Shown here one piece after another: positions 8,387-16,900 of a DNA stretch of 50,709 bases. This DNA is from UBA1765 sp045615885 (GTDB taxonomy: Bacteria; Fibrobacterota; Fibrobacteria; Fibrobacterales; Fibrobacteraceae). The notes under the pieces were generated by a model. It was not told where the DNA came from. It saw nothing but the letters and a program-made list of their open reading frames with translations, and made no database searches. Location: positions 1 through 50,709 of the forward strand of contig JAZLFR010000078.1 of assembly GCA_045615885.1 (NCBI GenBank), written 5' to 3'. Every line of letters starts with the position of its first letter. The stretch's first letter is position 1. The translations under genes and the position numbers were made by a program.

Positions 8387-9081
8387 TAAAATCCGTACAG
8401 AACGTACAATCCAATTACATTGCGCGTGTTGTTGTCTTCAAGCAAAATGGCAATGTTGTATTCGCCACGCAAGGTAATGGAGCCAATGCGAATATCCAGA
8501 CGCGGAATAAGATCCATTCTATAATCGTCGTCCAGCTCGTCAACCGTTCCCGATGTGTTGATTTCGATGGAGGCGGTCACGGGCTCGCCAAAGCGAAGCG
8601 TAGGCTTTACGCCTGCCGCGAGTTTAAACAGGCCGTCCGGGTAGACCACGGCGTCGCCGATGGCTGCGCGGGCTTCGTAGTCCATGTAGAAATTCTTTGC
8701 AACGTTATGGCGGTTGCCGTATGTCAATGCAAGTGCGCCGCCGTTGTCGCGGTTGATGCCAAAGTAACCGTCAAATGCAATGAAACTGCCTGAACTGAAA
8801 CGGAATTTTGCTCCAACGTCAATGTTGCCGCGCCAGTCTTTGCCTTCGTATGTTTCCATGAGCACCTTGCCGCCGACCTCCAGGTATTTGGAAAGCTGGC
8901 CCTGCATTGCGATAGGCACGCGAGCTTCAGAATCGAAGGAGGATGCAAGGCCTACAGAAAACTGGGTCTTTGACATGCCCTGGAATTCGGGGCCCATGGT
9001 GTAGCGAACATCCTGCAACAGGTCGTAGGCGTGTGCAGTAAAACAGGAGGCGAGTAATAAAATTCCAAAAACTTTGCGCAT
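8386..9081 (-). CDS. outer-membrane beta-barrel protein, unknown function
   Basis: With the start at the ATG at 9081 the product has 231 residues: a signal peptide (MRKVFGILLLASCFTAHA), then alternating amphipathic strands rich in Gly and aromatics (LEVGGKVLMETYEG, IDVGAKFRFSSGSFIAFDGYFG), ending in an aromatic residue (LYVLYGF) as barrel proteins do. An upstream in-frame ATG at 9123 would add 14 residues before the signal peptide, and the promoter at 9082-9101 argues against it. The family is not recognised; it resembles small 8-10-stranded OmpA/OmpX-type or porin-like barrels. It is the first gene of a pair with the TatD-like hydrolase. Confidence 0.75.
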   Translation of the reverse strand: MRKVFGILLLASCFTAHAYDLLQDVRYTMGPEFQGMSKTQFSVGLASSFDSEARVPIAMQGQLSKYLEVGGKVLMETYEGKDWRGNIDVGAKFRFSSGSFIAFDGYFGINRDNGGALALTYGNRHNVAKNFYMDYEARAAIGDAVVYPDGLFKLAAGVKPTLRFGEPVTASIEINTSGTVDELDDDYRMDLIPRLDIRIGSITLRGEYNIAILLEDNNTRNVIGLYVLYGF

Positions 9082-9101
9082 GGCGCAAATGTAGTAAAAA
9101 A
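9082..9101 (-). promoter_or_regulatory. promoter/leader with TACATTTG element, shared with 12973-12992
   Basis: On the minus strand, TTTTTTACTACATTTG is followed by CGCC and then the ATG at 9081. TACATTTG (9086-9093) matches the TAnnTTTG element of Bacteroidota promoters. Nineteen of these 20 bases recur directly before the diguanylate cyclase start at 12972. A transcription start about 5-7 bases downstream would leave almost no leader. Confidence 0.55.
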
Positions 9102-9103
9102 TA

Positions 9104-9131
9104 CGTAACTCGTTGATAATCAAGGAGTTAC
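9104..9131. repeat. near-palindromic 27-base repeat, copy 1
   Basis: GTAACTC (9105-9111) pairs with GAGTTAC (9125-9131), and an inner palindrome TTGATAATCAA lies between them. The same element occurs inverted at 48491-48517 with 23 of 27 matching bases. It sits between the ABC ATPase stop and the barrel-gene promoter and could be an operator or a weak terminator. Confidence 0.5.
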
Positions 9132-9144
9132 ATAAGTCTTTCTT

Positions 9145-9933
9145 TTAATTCTGGCTGAAGCGGCTAAGGAATGAAGCCAAGCGTTCGTTGTTTGATTCGC
9201 TGAACACGAATTCCGGAGTTCCCTGTTCCACGATAACGCCCTTGTCCATGAATATGACCTTGCTCGCCACGTCGCGTGCAAATGCCATTTCGTGTGTGAC
9301 GATCACCATGGTCATCTTGTGGCTTGCGATTCGCTTTATGATCTTCAGAACTTCGCCCGTGATTTCTGGGTCGAGGGCGCTAGTCGGTTCGTCAAAAAAG
9401 AGGATCTTCGGCTTCATGGCGAGAGCACGGGCGATACTTACGCGTTGCTGCTGGCCACCGCTCAATTCGCACGGGTAGGCCTTTTCTTTGCCTTCCAGGC
9501 CGAACTTGCTCAAAAGAAGCTTTGCAAATTCGCGGGCTTCTTCGCGCGGGGTGCCTAGCACGCGGATCGGCGCTATCGTAATGTTTTGCATGGCCGTCAG
9601 GTGCGGGAACAAGTTGAAGTTCTGGAACACAAGGCCTGTAGACAGACGGATTTCGCGCAGCACGCTTGCGGGGGCGTATTTTATGCCTTCCTTGCCTTTT
9701 GGCTGAGCTACGATCAAATCCTTGCCGTTCACGCGGACTTCGCCGCCGTCAAGCGTTTCGAGCTGCGTAATGCAGCGCAGCAGCGTGGACTTGCCGGAAC
9801 CGGACGGCCCGATAATGGACAGTACGTCGCCCTTGTTCATTTCAAAGGAAATGTCCTTGAGCACTTCGGTGGAACCGAAGGATTTCTTTAGGTGCGAAAC
9901 CTTGAGGATTGGGGAGTTGTCATTGTTATCCAT
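9145..9933 (-). CDS. polar amino acid ABC transporter, ATP-binding protein
   Basis: The 262-residue ATPase of the GlnQ/HisP type has Walker A GPSGSGKST at residues 42-50, a Q-loop at Gln104, the ABC signature LSGGQ at 157-161, Walker B ILFFDEPTSALD at about 177-188, and the H-loop histidine in VIVTHEMAFA. It powers the importer formed with the permease and binding protein directly upstream. The start is set at MDNNDNSP (9933), where GGGAGG lies five bases before the ATG; an in-frame ATG 39 bases earlier overlaps the permease gene. It follows the permease stop by ten bases and is the last gene of the operon. Confidence 0.92.
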   Translation of the reverse strand: MDNNDNSPILKVSHLKKSFGSTEVLKDISFEMNKGDVLSIIGPSGSGKSTLLRCITQLETLDGGEVRVNGKDLIVAQPKGKEGIKYAPASVLREIRLSTGLVFQNFNLFPHLTAMQNITIAPIRVLGTPREEAREFAKLLLSKFGLEGKEKAYPCELSGGQQQRVSIARALAMKPKILFFDEPTSALDPEITGEVLKIIKRIASHKMTMVIVTHEMAFARDVASKVIFMDKGVIVEQGTPEFVFSESNNERLASFLSRFSQN

Positions 9934-9943
9934 GGAGCCTCCC

Positions 9944-10585
9944 TTACTTGTAGTAGTCGAGCTTGCGTTCAATGTAGGTGAACAGGCAGCTCAATACAAG
10001 GTTTGCAATGTAATAGAAAACGCCAGCGACAAAGAGCGGGTAGATGCTTGCGTATGCCGCCTGCTGCTTTTTGGCAAGCGAAAAAAGTTCCGTAACTGCA
10101 ATCACCTGGGCTAGCGAAGTGTCTTTCACGAGCGTGATGACTTCGTTTGCGCTTGCCGGCACGACGCGTTTTACGACCTGCGGCAAAATGATGCGGAAGA
10201 ATGTTTGCGCCTTGGTCATGCCGAGCATGGTTGCTGCTTCGTATTGGCCCTTCGGTATGGAAAGTATGCCGCCACGGAAAATTTCGGCAAAGTATGCCGC
10301 GTAGTTCAATGAAAATGCCATGACTACGGCAGGGAAGCGGTCAAACGAAAACCCCATGTAGTAGCTGCCAAAGTAGATGGCTACAATCTGCAAAAGCAGC
10401 GGAGTGCCGCGCATTACCGAGATGTAGAATGTTATCGGGTAGCGTATTATCTTGATCTTTGACATCTTCGCTACGGCAATCAAAAGTCCGAGCGGAATGG
10501 AGAATAAAAGAGTCAAACCGAAAATGGAAAGGGTCGTAAGGAACCCTTCTCCAAGAATTGGCAGCAGCGAGGTCAAGTCAGACAT
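9944..10585 (-). CDS. polar amino acid ABC transporter, permease
   Basis: The 213-residue protein is of the HisM/GlnP type with about five membrane segments. The cytoplasmic EAA loop, which docks on the ATPase, reads EIFRGGILSIPKGQYEAA followed by LGMT and ends at the LPQ motif. The start is taken at MSDLTSLLPILG (10585), because its ATG overlaps the binding-protein stop in TAATG; an upstream ATG five codons earlier is possible. A single permease gene suggests a homodimeric channel, as in many glutamine/cystine-type systems (family knowledge). Confidence 0.92.
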   Translation of the reverse strand: MSDLTSLLPILGEGFLTTLSIFGLTLLFSIPLGLLIAVAKMSKIKIIRYPITFYISVMRGTPLLLQIVAIYFGSYYMGFSFDRFPAVVMAFSLNYAAYFAEIFRGGILSIPKGQYEAATMLGMTKAQTFFRIILPQVVKRVVPASANEVITLVKDTSLAQVIAVTELFSLAKKQQAAYASIYPLFVAGVFYYIANLVLSCLFTYIERKLDYYK

Positions 10586-11373
10586 TACTTGCCGAACCAC
10601 TTGGCCGAGATTTCACCAAACTTGCCATCAACTTTCATGGCTGCAAGTACGCTATCGACTGCATCGCGGAGCTTCTGGTCGCCCTTGCGGAATCCGATGG
10701 CATATACTTCGTCGCTCAAACCGTCTTCCATGATGACATAGTTTTTGCCGTTGCTTGCAATCCAGTACTTGGCTACGATTTCGTCAAGGAACACAGCATC
10801 GACGCCGCCTTTTTCCAAGTCCATCAGAGCAGTCTGGTTGTCGTCGAATGGAACGATTTCCTTGGCTGCCTTGCCTGCGTTGGATGCTTCAAGGAGCTTC
10901 TGTGCGGTGGAGCCGTTCTGCACGGCAATCTTCTTGCCTGCAAGAACTTCAAGCTTTGTGAAGGAAGAATCCTTCACTGTAAAAACCATGCGGTTCTTGA
11001 GGTACGGGGAACTCAAGTTCATTGCGGCTTCGCGGGCCGGGTCAACGGAGAGACCGTTCCAAATGCAGTCGATTTTGCCTGTGTTGAGTTCCTGTTCCTT
11101 GGCGTCCCAAGAAATTGGCTGTGTCTTGAGCTTTACGCCAAGGCGCTTGGTCACTTCTTTTGCAAGGTCGATGTCAAAGCCTACGATGTTGTTGTCTTTG
11201 TCGCGGAAGCCCATCGGCGGGAAGGAGTCGTCGAGACCGAGAACAAATTCACCGGCATTCTTGACTTTGTCGAGAGACTTGTCAGTCTTGTCTTTGTCTT
11301 TAGTTTCAAGACAACCTGTCAAAAGGGTTGCGCTGCATGCGAGTATGGCGAGACCGGCAAAAAACTTTTTCAT
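10585..11373 (-). CDS. polar amino acid ABC transporter, substrate-binding lipoprotein
   Basis: The 262-residue protein starts MKKFFAGLAILACSATLL and has the lipobox LTGC, so it should be a lipoprotein. The mature part has the family-3 solute-binding layout: EFVLGLDDSFPPMGFRD, then NIVGFDIDLAKEV, CIWNGLSVDPAREAAM, YLKNRMVF and AVQNGSTAQKLL. The pattern suits a polar amino acid ligand such as glutamine, cystine or lysine/arginine; the exact ligand cannot be read from sequence. AAGGAT lies a few bases before the ATG at 11373; a longer in-frame start eight codons upstream lacks a ribosome site. It is the first gene of the operon, so the binding protein should be made in excess. Confidence 0.9.
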   Translation of the reverse strand: MKKFFAGLAILACSATLLTGCLETKDKDKTDKSLDKVKNAGEFVLGLDDSFPPMGFRDKDNNIVGFDIDLAKEVTKRLGVKLKTQPISWDAKEQELNTGKIDCIWNGLSVDPAREAAMNLSSPYLKNRMVFTVKDSSFTKLEVLAGKKIAVQNGSTAQKLLEASNAGKAAKEIVPFDDNQTALMDLEKGGVDAVFLDEIVAKYWIASNGKNYVIMEDGLSDEVYAIGFRKGDQKLRDAVDSVLAAMKVDGKFGEISAKWFGK

Positions 11374-11454
11374 ATCGGATCCTTTATAAAATGCCAATGG
11401 AAGACCATTGCGAATGGAGTGCTTTATTGAAAAGAAATTTAGTAAAAGAATCGG

Positions 11455-12972
11455 CTAGCCACGGTAGAACGTGAACGACTTGCCTTTAATCTTTTTGCTT
11501 TCGTAGGTGCAGGAGTCTGCTTGCTTGTAAAGATCTTCGAATATCGAATCCTTTTCTGCAAATGTTGCTCCCAGGCTGATCGAAATCTTGTAATCTTCAT
11601 GGCCCTTGATGACAGCTTCGTCGAGTGTCGAGAAAAAGCGCTGAATGATTTTTGCTCCGAGTTCCTCGGTCTTGATGTTTGGAACAAATACCACAAATTC
11701 ATCGCCGCCCAAGCGCAGCAGGATGTCGTTATCGCGGAATGCCTTCCTCATGGCGTCAGCGACTGCGCAAATGACATCATCACCTGTCTGGTGGCCGAAC
11801 GTATCGTTTACGTCCTTGAACTTGTCAACGTCGAACAGGCAGAGCATGCCGTCGTGGCCATGGTACAGAGCTTCCTTGATTTTTGAACTGCCGGCCTGGC
11901 GGTTGAAGAGCCCCGTCATGGCGTCTGTTTCTGCCATTGTCGTCAAATGCTGTTCGCGGCTCTTTTGCTCGTTGATGTTTTCGACCAGGTAAATGACCTG
12001 ACGCGGGGCTTCGTTTTCTTTGCTATCAACGGCAATGTAACGGGCGCGGCACCAACCGAAATTTTTGCCCATGAATTCGTGGGTTATGGTCCGCTTGCCT
12101 TTAATTCGTTCTGCAAGAGTCGTTGGATCCACAAATTTCAGGATGTCATCCAAGTGTGCTGGGTCTGTGGTTGCAGCCATCACCAGGGCGATGTTTTTTG
12201 AAAAATCGTCATTGTCCTTAGAAACTGCATCGTCTATGTAGGAATTGGTGCGCAATATCTTATAGGAGTTTTTCTCCAGATCTACCTGGACCATGGAAAT
12301 ATAGATGTCGGCGATGGAGCGCCAGAACATGTTCTGGGTCTGCTGGATACTGTGGTTGATCTGGTCGACCTGGTGCTCAAAAATGAAGCGTTCAAAGGAA
12401 AGCCTTGTCATGTAGGCGCCGAGGATAACTCCGAGTACGGCGAACAGGAACAGGTTGACGATTTCCTGTTTGCACATTTCTGCAGGCTTTATGTCGGTTG
12501 CCACATGTAGCGTTATGAATATTGTGGCTGTAAGTATCGTGAGTAAAACAGAACGGTAGGGCTTGTCTATGAATAGAAGCGGCACCAGCATGAACATTAC
12601 GTAAAGAGTGATTGTCAGCTGGTTTGGCGAACTTACAAAAGTCAGGAAGAGGCCTGTTCCATAGAGTGTCAGGTTGAACAGCAGCAAGAGCACTGGTAAA
12701 ATTTTTGGGTGTCTTGTAACAAAAATGCGGTTCGTAAGCGCTATGATCAAGGACAGACTGAAGCCGATTGAATATCCTACCAGTTTTTGAGTAATGCCGT
12801 CAACATTGGAGAACAATGCGAATACGACGGCAAAACCATAAAAGACAGACGATAAAATGGAGAATACTCGTAGTGTAAAATGATTGCGCTTTGCTATGGG
12901 AACTCTAACCTTTCTGATTTCATTCGGGTCCAGATTGGCGTAGAGAAGATAATTTTTAAGCCAGTTAAACAT
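11455..12972 (-). CDS. membrane-bound diguanylate cyclase (GGDEF)
   Basis: The 505-residue protein has about six hydrophobic segments in residues 25-190, a coiled segment, a PAS-like region around 215-335 ending YLVENINEQKSREQHL, then a GGDEF domain. The catalytic motif GGDEF is intact at 422-426, and an RxxD allosteric inhibitory site (RDND, 413-416) stands five residues before it. It should therefore make cyclic di-GMP and be subject to product inhibition. There is no EAL domain. The membrane part may sense an extracellular or membrane signal. It is transcribed alone, from a promoter almost identical to that of the gene starting at 9081. Its stop lies 81 bases before the ABC operon start. 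Confidence 0.93.
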   Translation of the reverse strand: MFNWLKNYLLYANLDPNEIRKVRVPIAKRNHFTLRVFSILSSVFYGFAVVFALFSNVDGITQKLVGYSIGFSLSLIIALTNRIFVTRHPKILPVLLLLFNLTLYGTGLFLTFVSSPNQLTITLYVMFMLVPLLFIDKPYRSVLLTILTATIFITLHVATDIKPAEMCKQEIVNLFLFAVLGVILGAYMTRLSFERFIFEHQVDQINHSIQQTQNMFWRSIADIYISMVQVDLEKNSYKILRTNSYIDDAVSKDNDDFSKNIALVMAATTDPAHLDDILKFVDPTTLAERIKGKRTITHEFMGKNFGWCRARYIAVDSKENEAPRQVIYLVENINEQKSREQHLTTMAETDAMTGLFNRQAGSSKIKEALYHGHDGMLCLFDVDKFKDVNDTFGHQTGDDVICAVADAMRKAFRDNDILLRLGGDEFVVFVPNIKTEELGAKIIQRFFSTLDEAVIKGHEDYKISISLGATFAEKDSIFEDLYKQADSCTYESKKIKGKSFTFYRG

Positions 12973-12992
12973 GGTGCAAATGTAGTAAAAAA
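12973..12992 (-). promoter_or_regulatory. promoter/leader with TACATTTG element
   Basis: TTTTTTACTACATTTG then CACC directly precedes the ATG of the diguanylate cyclase. It differs from the block at 9082-9101 by one base. This implies a nearly leaderless mRNA and possible joint regulation of the two genes. Confidence 0.55.
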
Positions 12993-13000
12993 GGGTAGGA

Positions 13001-13399
13001 GTTAGAGGACAGAGAACAGAATATAGGAGTCAGTGACAGGAGTCAGAAATTGTAACTTACCGTGTCTTGGCGAGCGGAGCGCGGCCATCCAGGGCAATGT
13101 TCTGGATCACTTCGCGTTGCTCGTGATGACTGTTAAGATGCAAGAGCCAGATGCAAGATGCAAGAAAGAAAACAGAAGACAGAGAACAGAGTACAGAAGA
13201 CAGTAGGAAGACATAAGACGGAAACGAGTAACTAACAACTAATAACTAACAACTAGTGACTAATAACTAATTCAGACGACAGACGTCAGCCTACAGCCGA
13301 CACATTGGAAAGTAACATTCCTCTCGTCTCTCGTCTACCAGCGAAGCGGTCTTTCGTCTAACCCCTAGATCCTAAATCCTAATTTCTATATTATCTCCC
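13001..13399 (+). repeat. composite heptad element, locus 2 (upstream of 13400), with embedded palindrome
   Basis: This intergenic stretch holds no gene. Words recur on an exact 7-base lattice. ACAG begins at 13172, 13179, 13186, 13193 and 13200; ACTA at 13231, 13238, 13245, 13252, 13259 and 13266; CAGAC/CAGCC at 13273, 13280, 13287 and 13294; TCGT at 13324 and 13331 (again at 13354); CCTA/TCTA at 13364, 13371, 13378 and 13385. ACAG-type words with occasional 6-base slips also fill 13001-13047, and TGCAAGA-type words fill 13138-13165. A bulged hairpin ACCAGCGAAGCGGT lies at 13337-13350. The array ends at the ATG of 13400, so it contains that gene's promoter region. Confidence 0.7.
13064..13130. 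repeat. REP-like imperfect palindrome inside the heptad element
   Basis: Two 29-base arms (13064-13092 and 13102-13130) are inverted copies separated by nine bases. They share the blocks GTC, CGAGC, GCG and ATCCAG. This pattern resembles dispersed palindromes with GGATTGCTTCGC-type arms found between genes in many bacteria (from memory, not checked). A shortened relative, TTCGCTACGCTCAC, may be present at 50419-50432. Confidence 0.5.
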
Positions 13400-13801
13400 A
13401 TGGAACATGAATTTCACGTGAGTGGGCGAGTGCTCGTTGCCGATGCCGAGCTCTTTTTAGAGCGAACCTGTGCAAAACGCAGCTTTTCGCATGGTGATGT
13501 TTTCTTTAATTTATCTGTATTCGCGGGCAAGGTCGTCCTTTCTCTGCAAAATGCGCTCGATGCCGAATTTGTTTCAGACGCACTTGTTTTGGACCTTTGC
13601 CAAAAACTTTCTGCCGAATACTCCTGCAAGGTGCTGGTTTACAGGGGCCGCGAAGATTATGGCGTGGCAAATGTCTTTAACGGCGGTTCCGATTATGAAG
13701 TCGTAAATGAAGAATGGTTTATGTGCGTGTGCGAAAACGGCGCCATCGTTCTTGAAGAGCGCACGAACCGTTGGAATGAACGCATCGAAGAATTTCTATA
13801 G
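13400..13801 (+). CDS. small cytoplasmic protein of unknown function
   Basis: The 133-residue protein has no signal peptide or membrane segment. It looks like a compact alpha/beta fold: N-terminal strands EFHVSGRVLVADAELFLE, a central helix around LVLDLCQKLSAEY, then VLVYRGREDYGVANVFNGGSDYE and an acidic end. I do not recognise a family. The codon pattern matches its neighbours and the ATG follows TATATTATCTCCC, so it is a plausible real gene. It is expressed alone, from the end of the heptad element into a strong terminator at 13833. Confidence 0.7.
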   Translation: MEHEFHVSGRVLVADAELFLERTCAKRSFSHGDVFFNLSVFAGKVVLSLQNALDAEFVSDALVLDLCQKLSAEYSCKVLVYRGREDYGVANVFNGGSDYEVVNEEWFMCVCENGAIVLEERTNRWNERIEEFL

Positions 13802-13832
13802 AATCGCGTCCACATAGTGGCGCCTAAAAAAG

Positions 13833-13870
13833 AAAGAGCTTGCAACCGTTAAAGTTGCAAGCTCTTTTTC
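13833..13870. terminator. bidirectional rho-independent terminator
   Basis: A 14-bp perfect stem (AAAGAGCTTGCAAC at 13833-13846 with 13854-13867) encloses a 7-base loop. A-rich sequence lies on the left and T-rich on the right. It separates the convergent genes 13400-13801 and 13909-18339. Confidence 0.88.
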
Positions 13871-13908
13871 AATTCAGGTTTGTTTTGTGAAGCCTGTGCG
13901 AATTCCCG

Positions 13909-16900
13909 TTACTGCTGTGCAGACTTTTCGAGTTCGCGTGCGTTGATGATGAGCATCTGCAAGCGGTTTTCGATGTTTGCAAAACTTGTATCCGGGTCGT
14001 AGTCAAGGCTCAGCACCTGAATATGCGGGCAACGTTCCTTCACGGCCTTGGTGAGGCCGCGGCCACTGATGTGGTTTGCAAGGCAAGCGAACGGCTGCAA
14101 AATAATGTGGCTATTGATGCCGTGCTTGGAGTTGTAAAGGATTTCGCCCGGAATCAACCAACCTTCACCAGTGTTGTATGTCGGGTCGATGATGTCGCTT
14201 ACAAGGTGGATGAGTTCATAGCAGTCTGCATGGTGTTCATACAGCTTGAAGTATTTTTCCATTTCCTTGTTTGCGGTCTTCAGGGCGTGGGTGTAAACCT
14301 TGGAAGTAATGCCGCCGATAACGAGGTCTTCAAGCGGTGTTGCAGAGAAGCCACGCTTGATTTTGACCTGCTTGACGATTTCGTCAACACGGAAGAAGTC
14401 GAGCATGCCCGGCAGGTAAACTTCCATGCCGTTATTCATGAGGTATTCTTCGATGTAGCCGTTTGCGCTCGGGTGGTAGTTCATGAGAATTTCACCAAGC
14501 ACGGCGACGCGCGGCTTGCGAATGCCCTTCTTGCGGTCTTCGGTAATTTCAACGGTGTTGAATGCCTTGATCGTTTCGCGGAACATCTTCATGACGGCGG
14601 TCGGCTTTGCAAGTTCTGCCTTGCCCATTACCGCTACGCGGTTCATGAGCTTCGGCATCCATTCGTCATAGACCTTCTGAGTATCGCCCTTGTTGACTTC
14701 GTACGGGCGGAGAGCTCGGTACATGATTTCGATTGCGTCCATCGTGACAAGGCCCCACAGCATGTGGAGACGGAAGTCAAGGCCAAGCTGCAGACCCGGG
14801 TGCATGTTCTTGTTATCGGAACCGGTCGTGATGATAGCCACATCCTTGTAGCCGGCTTCGTCAAGAGCCTTGCGGGCGAGCACTGCATACTGCACTGCAC
14901 GGCAGTTTTCGCAGTTCTTTGCAAGACCGATGGAAACATTGCATTGCTTTACTTCCGGGTGCTGTTCAAGCCACAGGAGGTTTTCGCCGATGTTCACCTG
15001 GCATGGGAAGCAGATGTCGTTGTGCACGAACTTCTTGCCAAGTTCTATTGCACGCTTGTCTGCAACGGGGAGCGGGGAAGCCTTGTAACCCTGAGCACGG
15101 ATGTATGCTGCAGCAAGAACGCTGAAGGCAGGGGAAAGGTTCGGTATAAGAATTGTGCGCTTTTCCTTGTCTTCTGCGAGGAACGGCGTGTGGAACAACG
15201 GCTCGTTAGACGGTTCCTTGTCGGGCAGGTTTGCTGCACGGCGTGACTTGACCGTTTCGATGAAGCTCTTGATTCGAATTCCGACAGGGCCGCGTGCATC
15301 GCCTTCGTCAAGCTTGAGCATCAAAAGTTCCTTGACAGAAACCTCGTGCAGCATGCGGTTCATTTCGTCGGTAAGAATGGAGTCATGGCCGCAGCCGAAG
15401 CTTACAATCTGAACGAGTTCAAGGTTCGGATCCTTAGCTGCGATCATGGTGGCGCCAAGCATTCTCAAATGGAATGTGTTCTTGGCTTCCATGCGGGTTG
15501 CCTTAGGAATGTCCTGGTCGTAAACGCCCGGCAAGGATTCTGTCGTAAGGACTGGAATGCCCATGCGGGTAAAGTGGCTTGCCACATTGTGGTTCACGAG
15601 CGTGTCGGCGTGGTACGGGCGGCCTGCAATCACGACGGCGAAGGTATTGTTCTTGCGAACATCGGCAAGGATCTGCTTGCCTTCTTCGAGGAGCGTGCTG
15701 CGGTATGTTTCAAGAGCCTTTTCGCCTTCTGCAACGGCCTTTGCGATGAGCTTCTTCGGCAAGTTCCAGTTTTGCTGGAACCAGTCTATCGTCTGGTTCT
15801 TGCGGAGCTTTGCATTGAACCAGTGGAACACCGGCTGGTCCATCGGAACGCCGTAGTTGCGGGCCGGGTCGTCTGTATTCTTGCAGACGTTCGGGTAGCC
15901 CTGAACGACTGGGCAGACGGCAGTGGCTGTAAACTTGGTATGGTCACTTGGGACTGCAACCATCATCGGGAAGAAGATGCGGTCCACCTTCTTGTCGATA
16001 AGGTACTTGACATGGCCGTGAACGAGCTTTGCCGGGAAGCAGACTGTATCGGACGGCACGCTGTGAAGGCCGCTTTCGAACAAGTCGTAGTCACTCTGCT
16101 TGCTGACAACGACCGTGTAGCCAAGGCTAGTGAAGAATGCCTTCCAGAACGGGAGACTGGACCAGAATTCAAGCACGCGAGGAATACCGATGGTCTTGCC
16201 TGTCGGTTCCACGAGCTTTGCCGGTGCGTAGTCCTTTACAAGGAGCTGGTTCGTGCGCTTGATCATGTCTGGCACGGCGAGCATCTTCTTGTTGATTTCT
16301 GCGATAAGCTTCTTTGTTTCCGGATCGTTCGGGTCTGCGGTAACTTCGCCGCGTTCGCAGCGGTTGCCGGTCACAAAGCTCTGGCCGTCGCTAAAGGTGA
16401 CGATCGTACGGGAGCAGTGGTTGGTGCAATACTGGCAAAGCTGGCCCGGCTTGTTGTCCCAGCTAAAGTTCTTCATGGCGTCAAGGCCAATGAAGTTTGT
16501 CTTCAAATCCGGGTTCGACTTGCGCTGTTCTTCCATGAACTTCTTGGTGAGGAGCGCAATGCCGATAGCACCCATTTCACCCGGGCGTTCCGGGCGGATT
16601 GGCTTTAAGCCTGTGTATTGTTCAAATGCGCGGAGCACGGCATTGTTCTTGAAGGTACCGCCCTGCACAACAACCTTCTTGCCGAGGGTGTTCAGGTTGC
16701 GAATACGGATAACCTTCGTAAACACATTGTTGATGATGGAGCGGCAGATGCCTGCGATAATGTCTTCCGGCTGCTTGCCGTCGCGCTGTTCCGTAATGAT
16801 GGAACTGTTCATGAACACGGTGCAGCGGGAGCCGAGCTGGCTCGGACTCTTTGCGTTGAAGGCGAGTTCCGCAATCTTTTCCATCGGAATGCCGAGGGAG

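Noticed and set aside
13001..13399. CRISPR-like array
   Set aside because: Units are seven bases with no unique spacers of constant length, and no cas genes are in the window.
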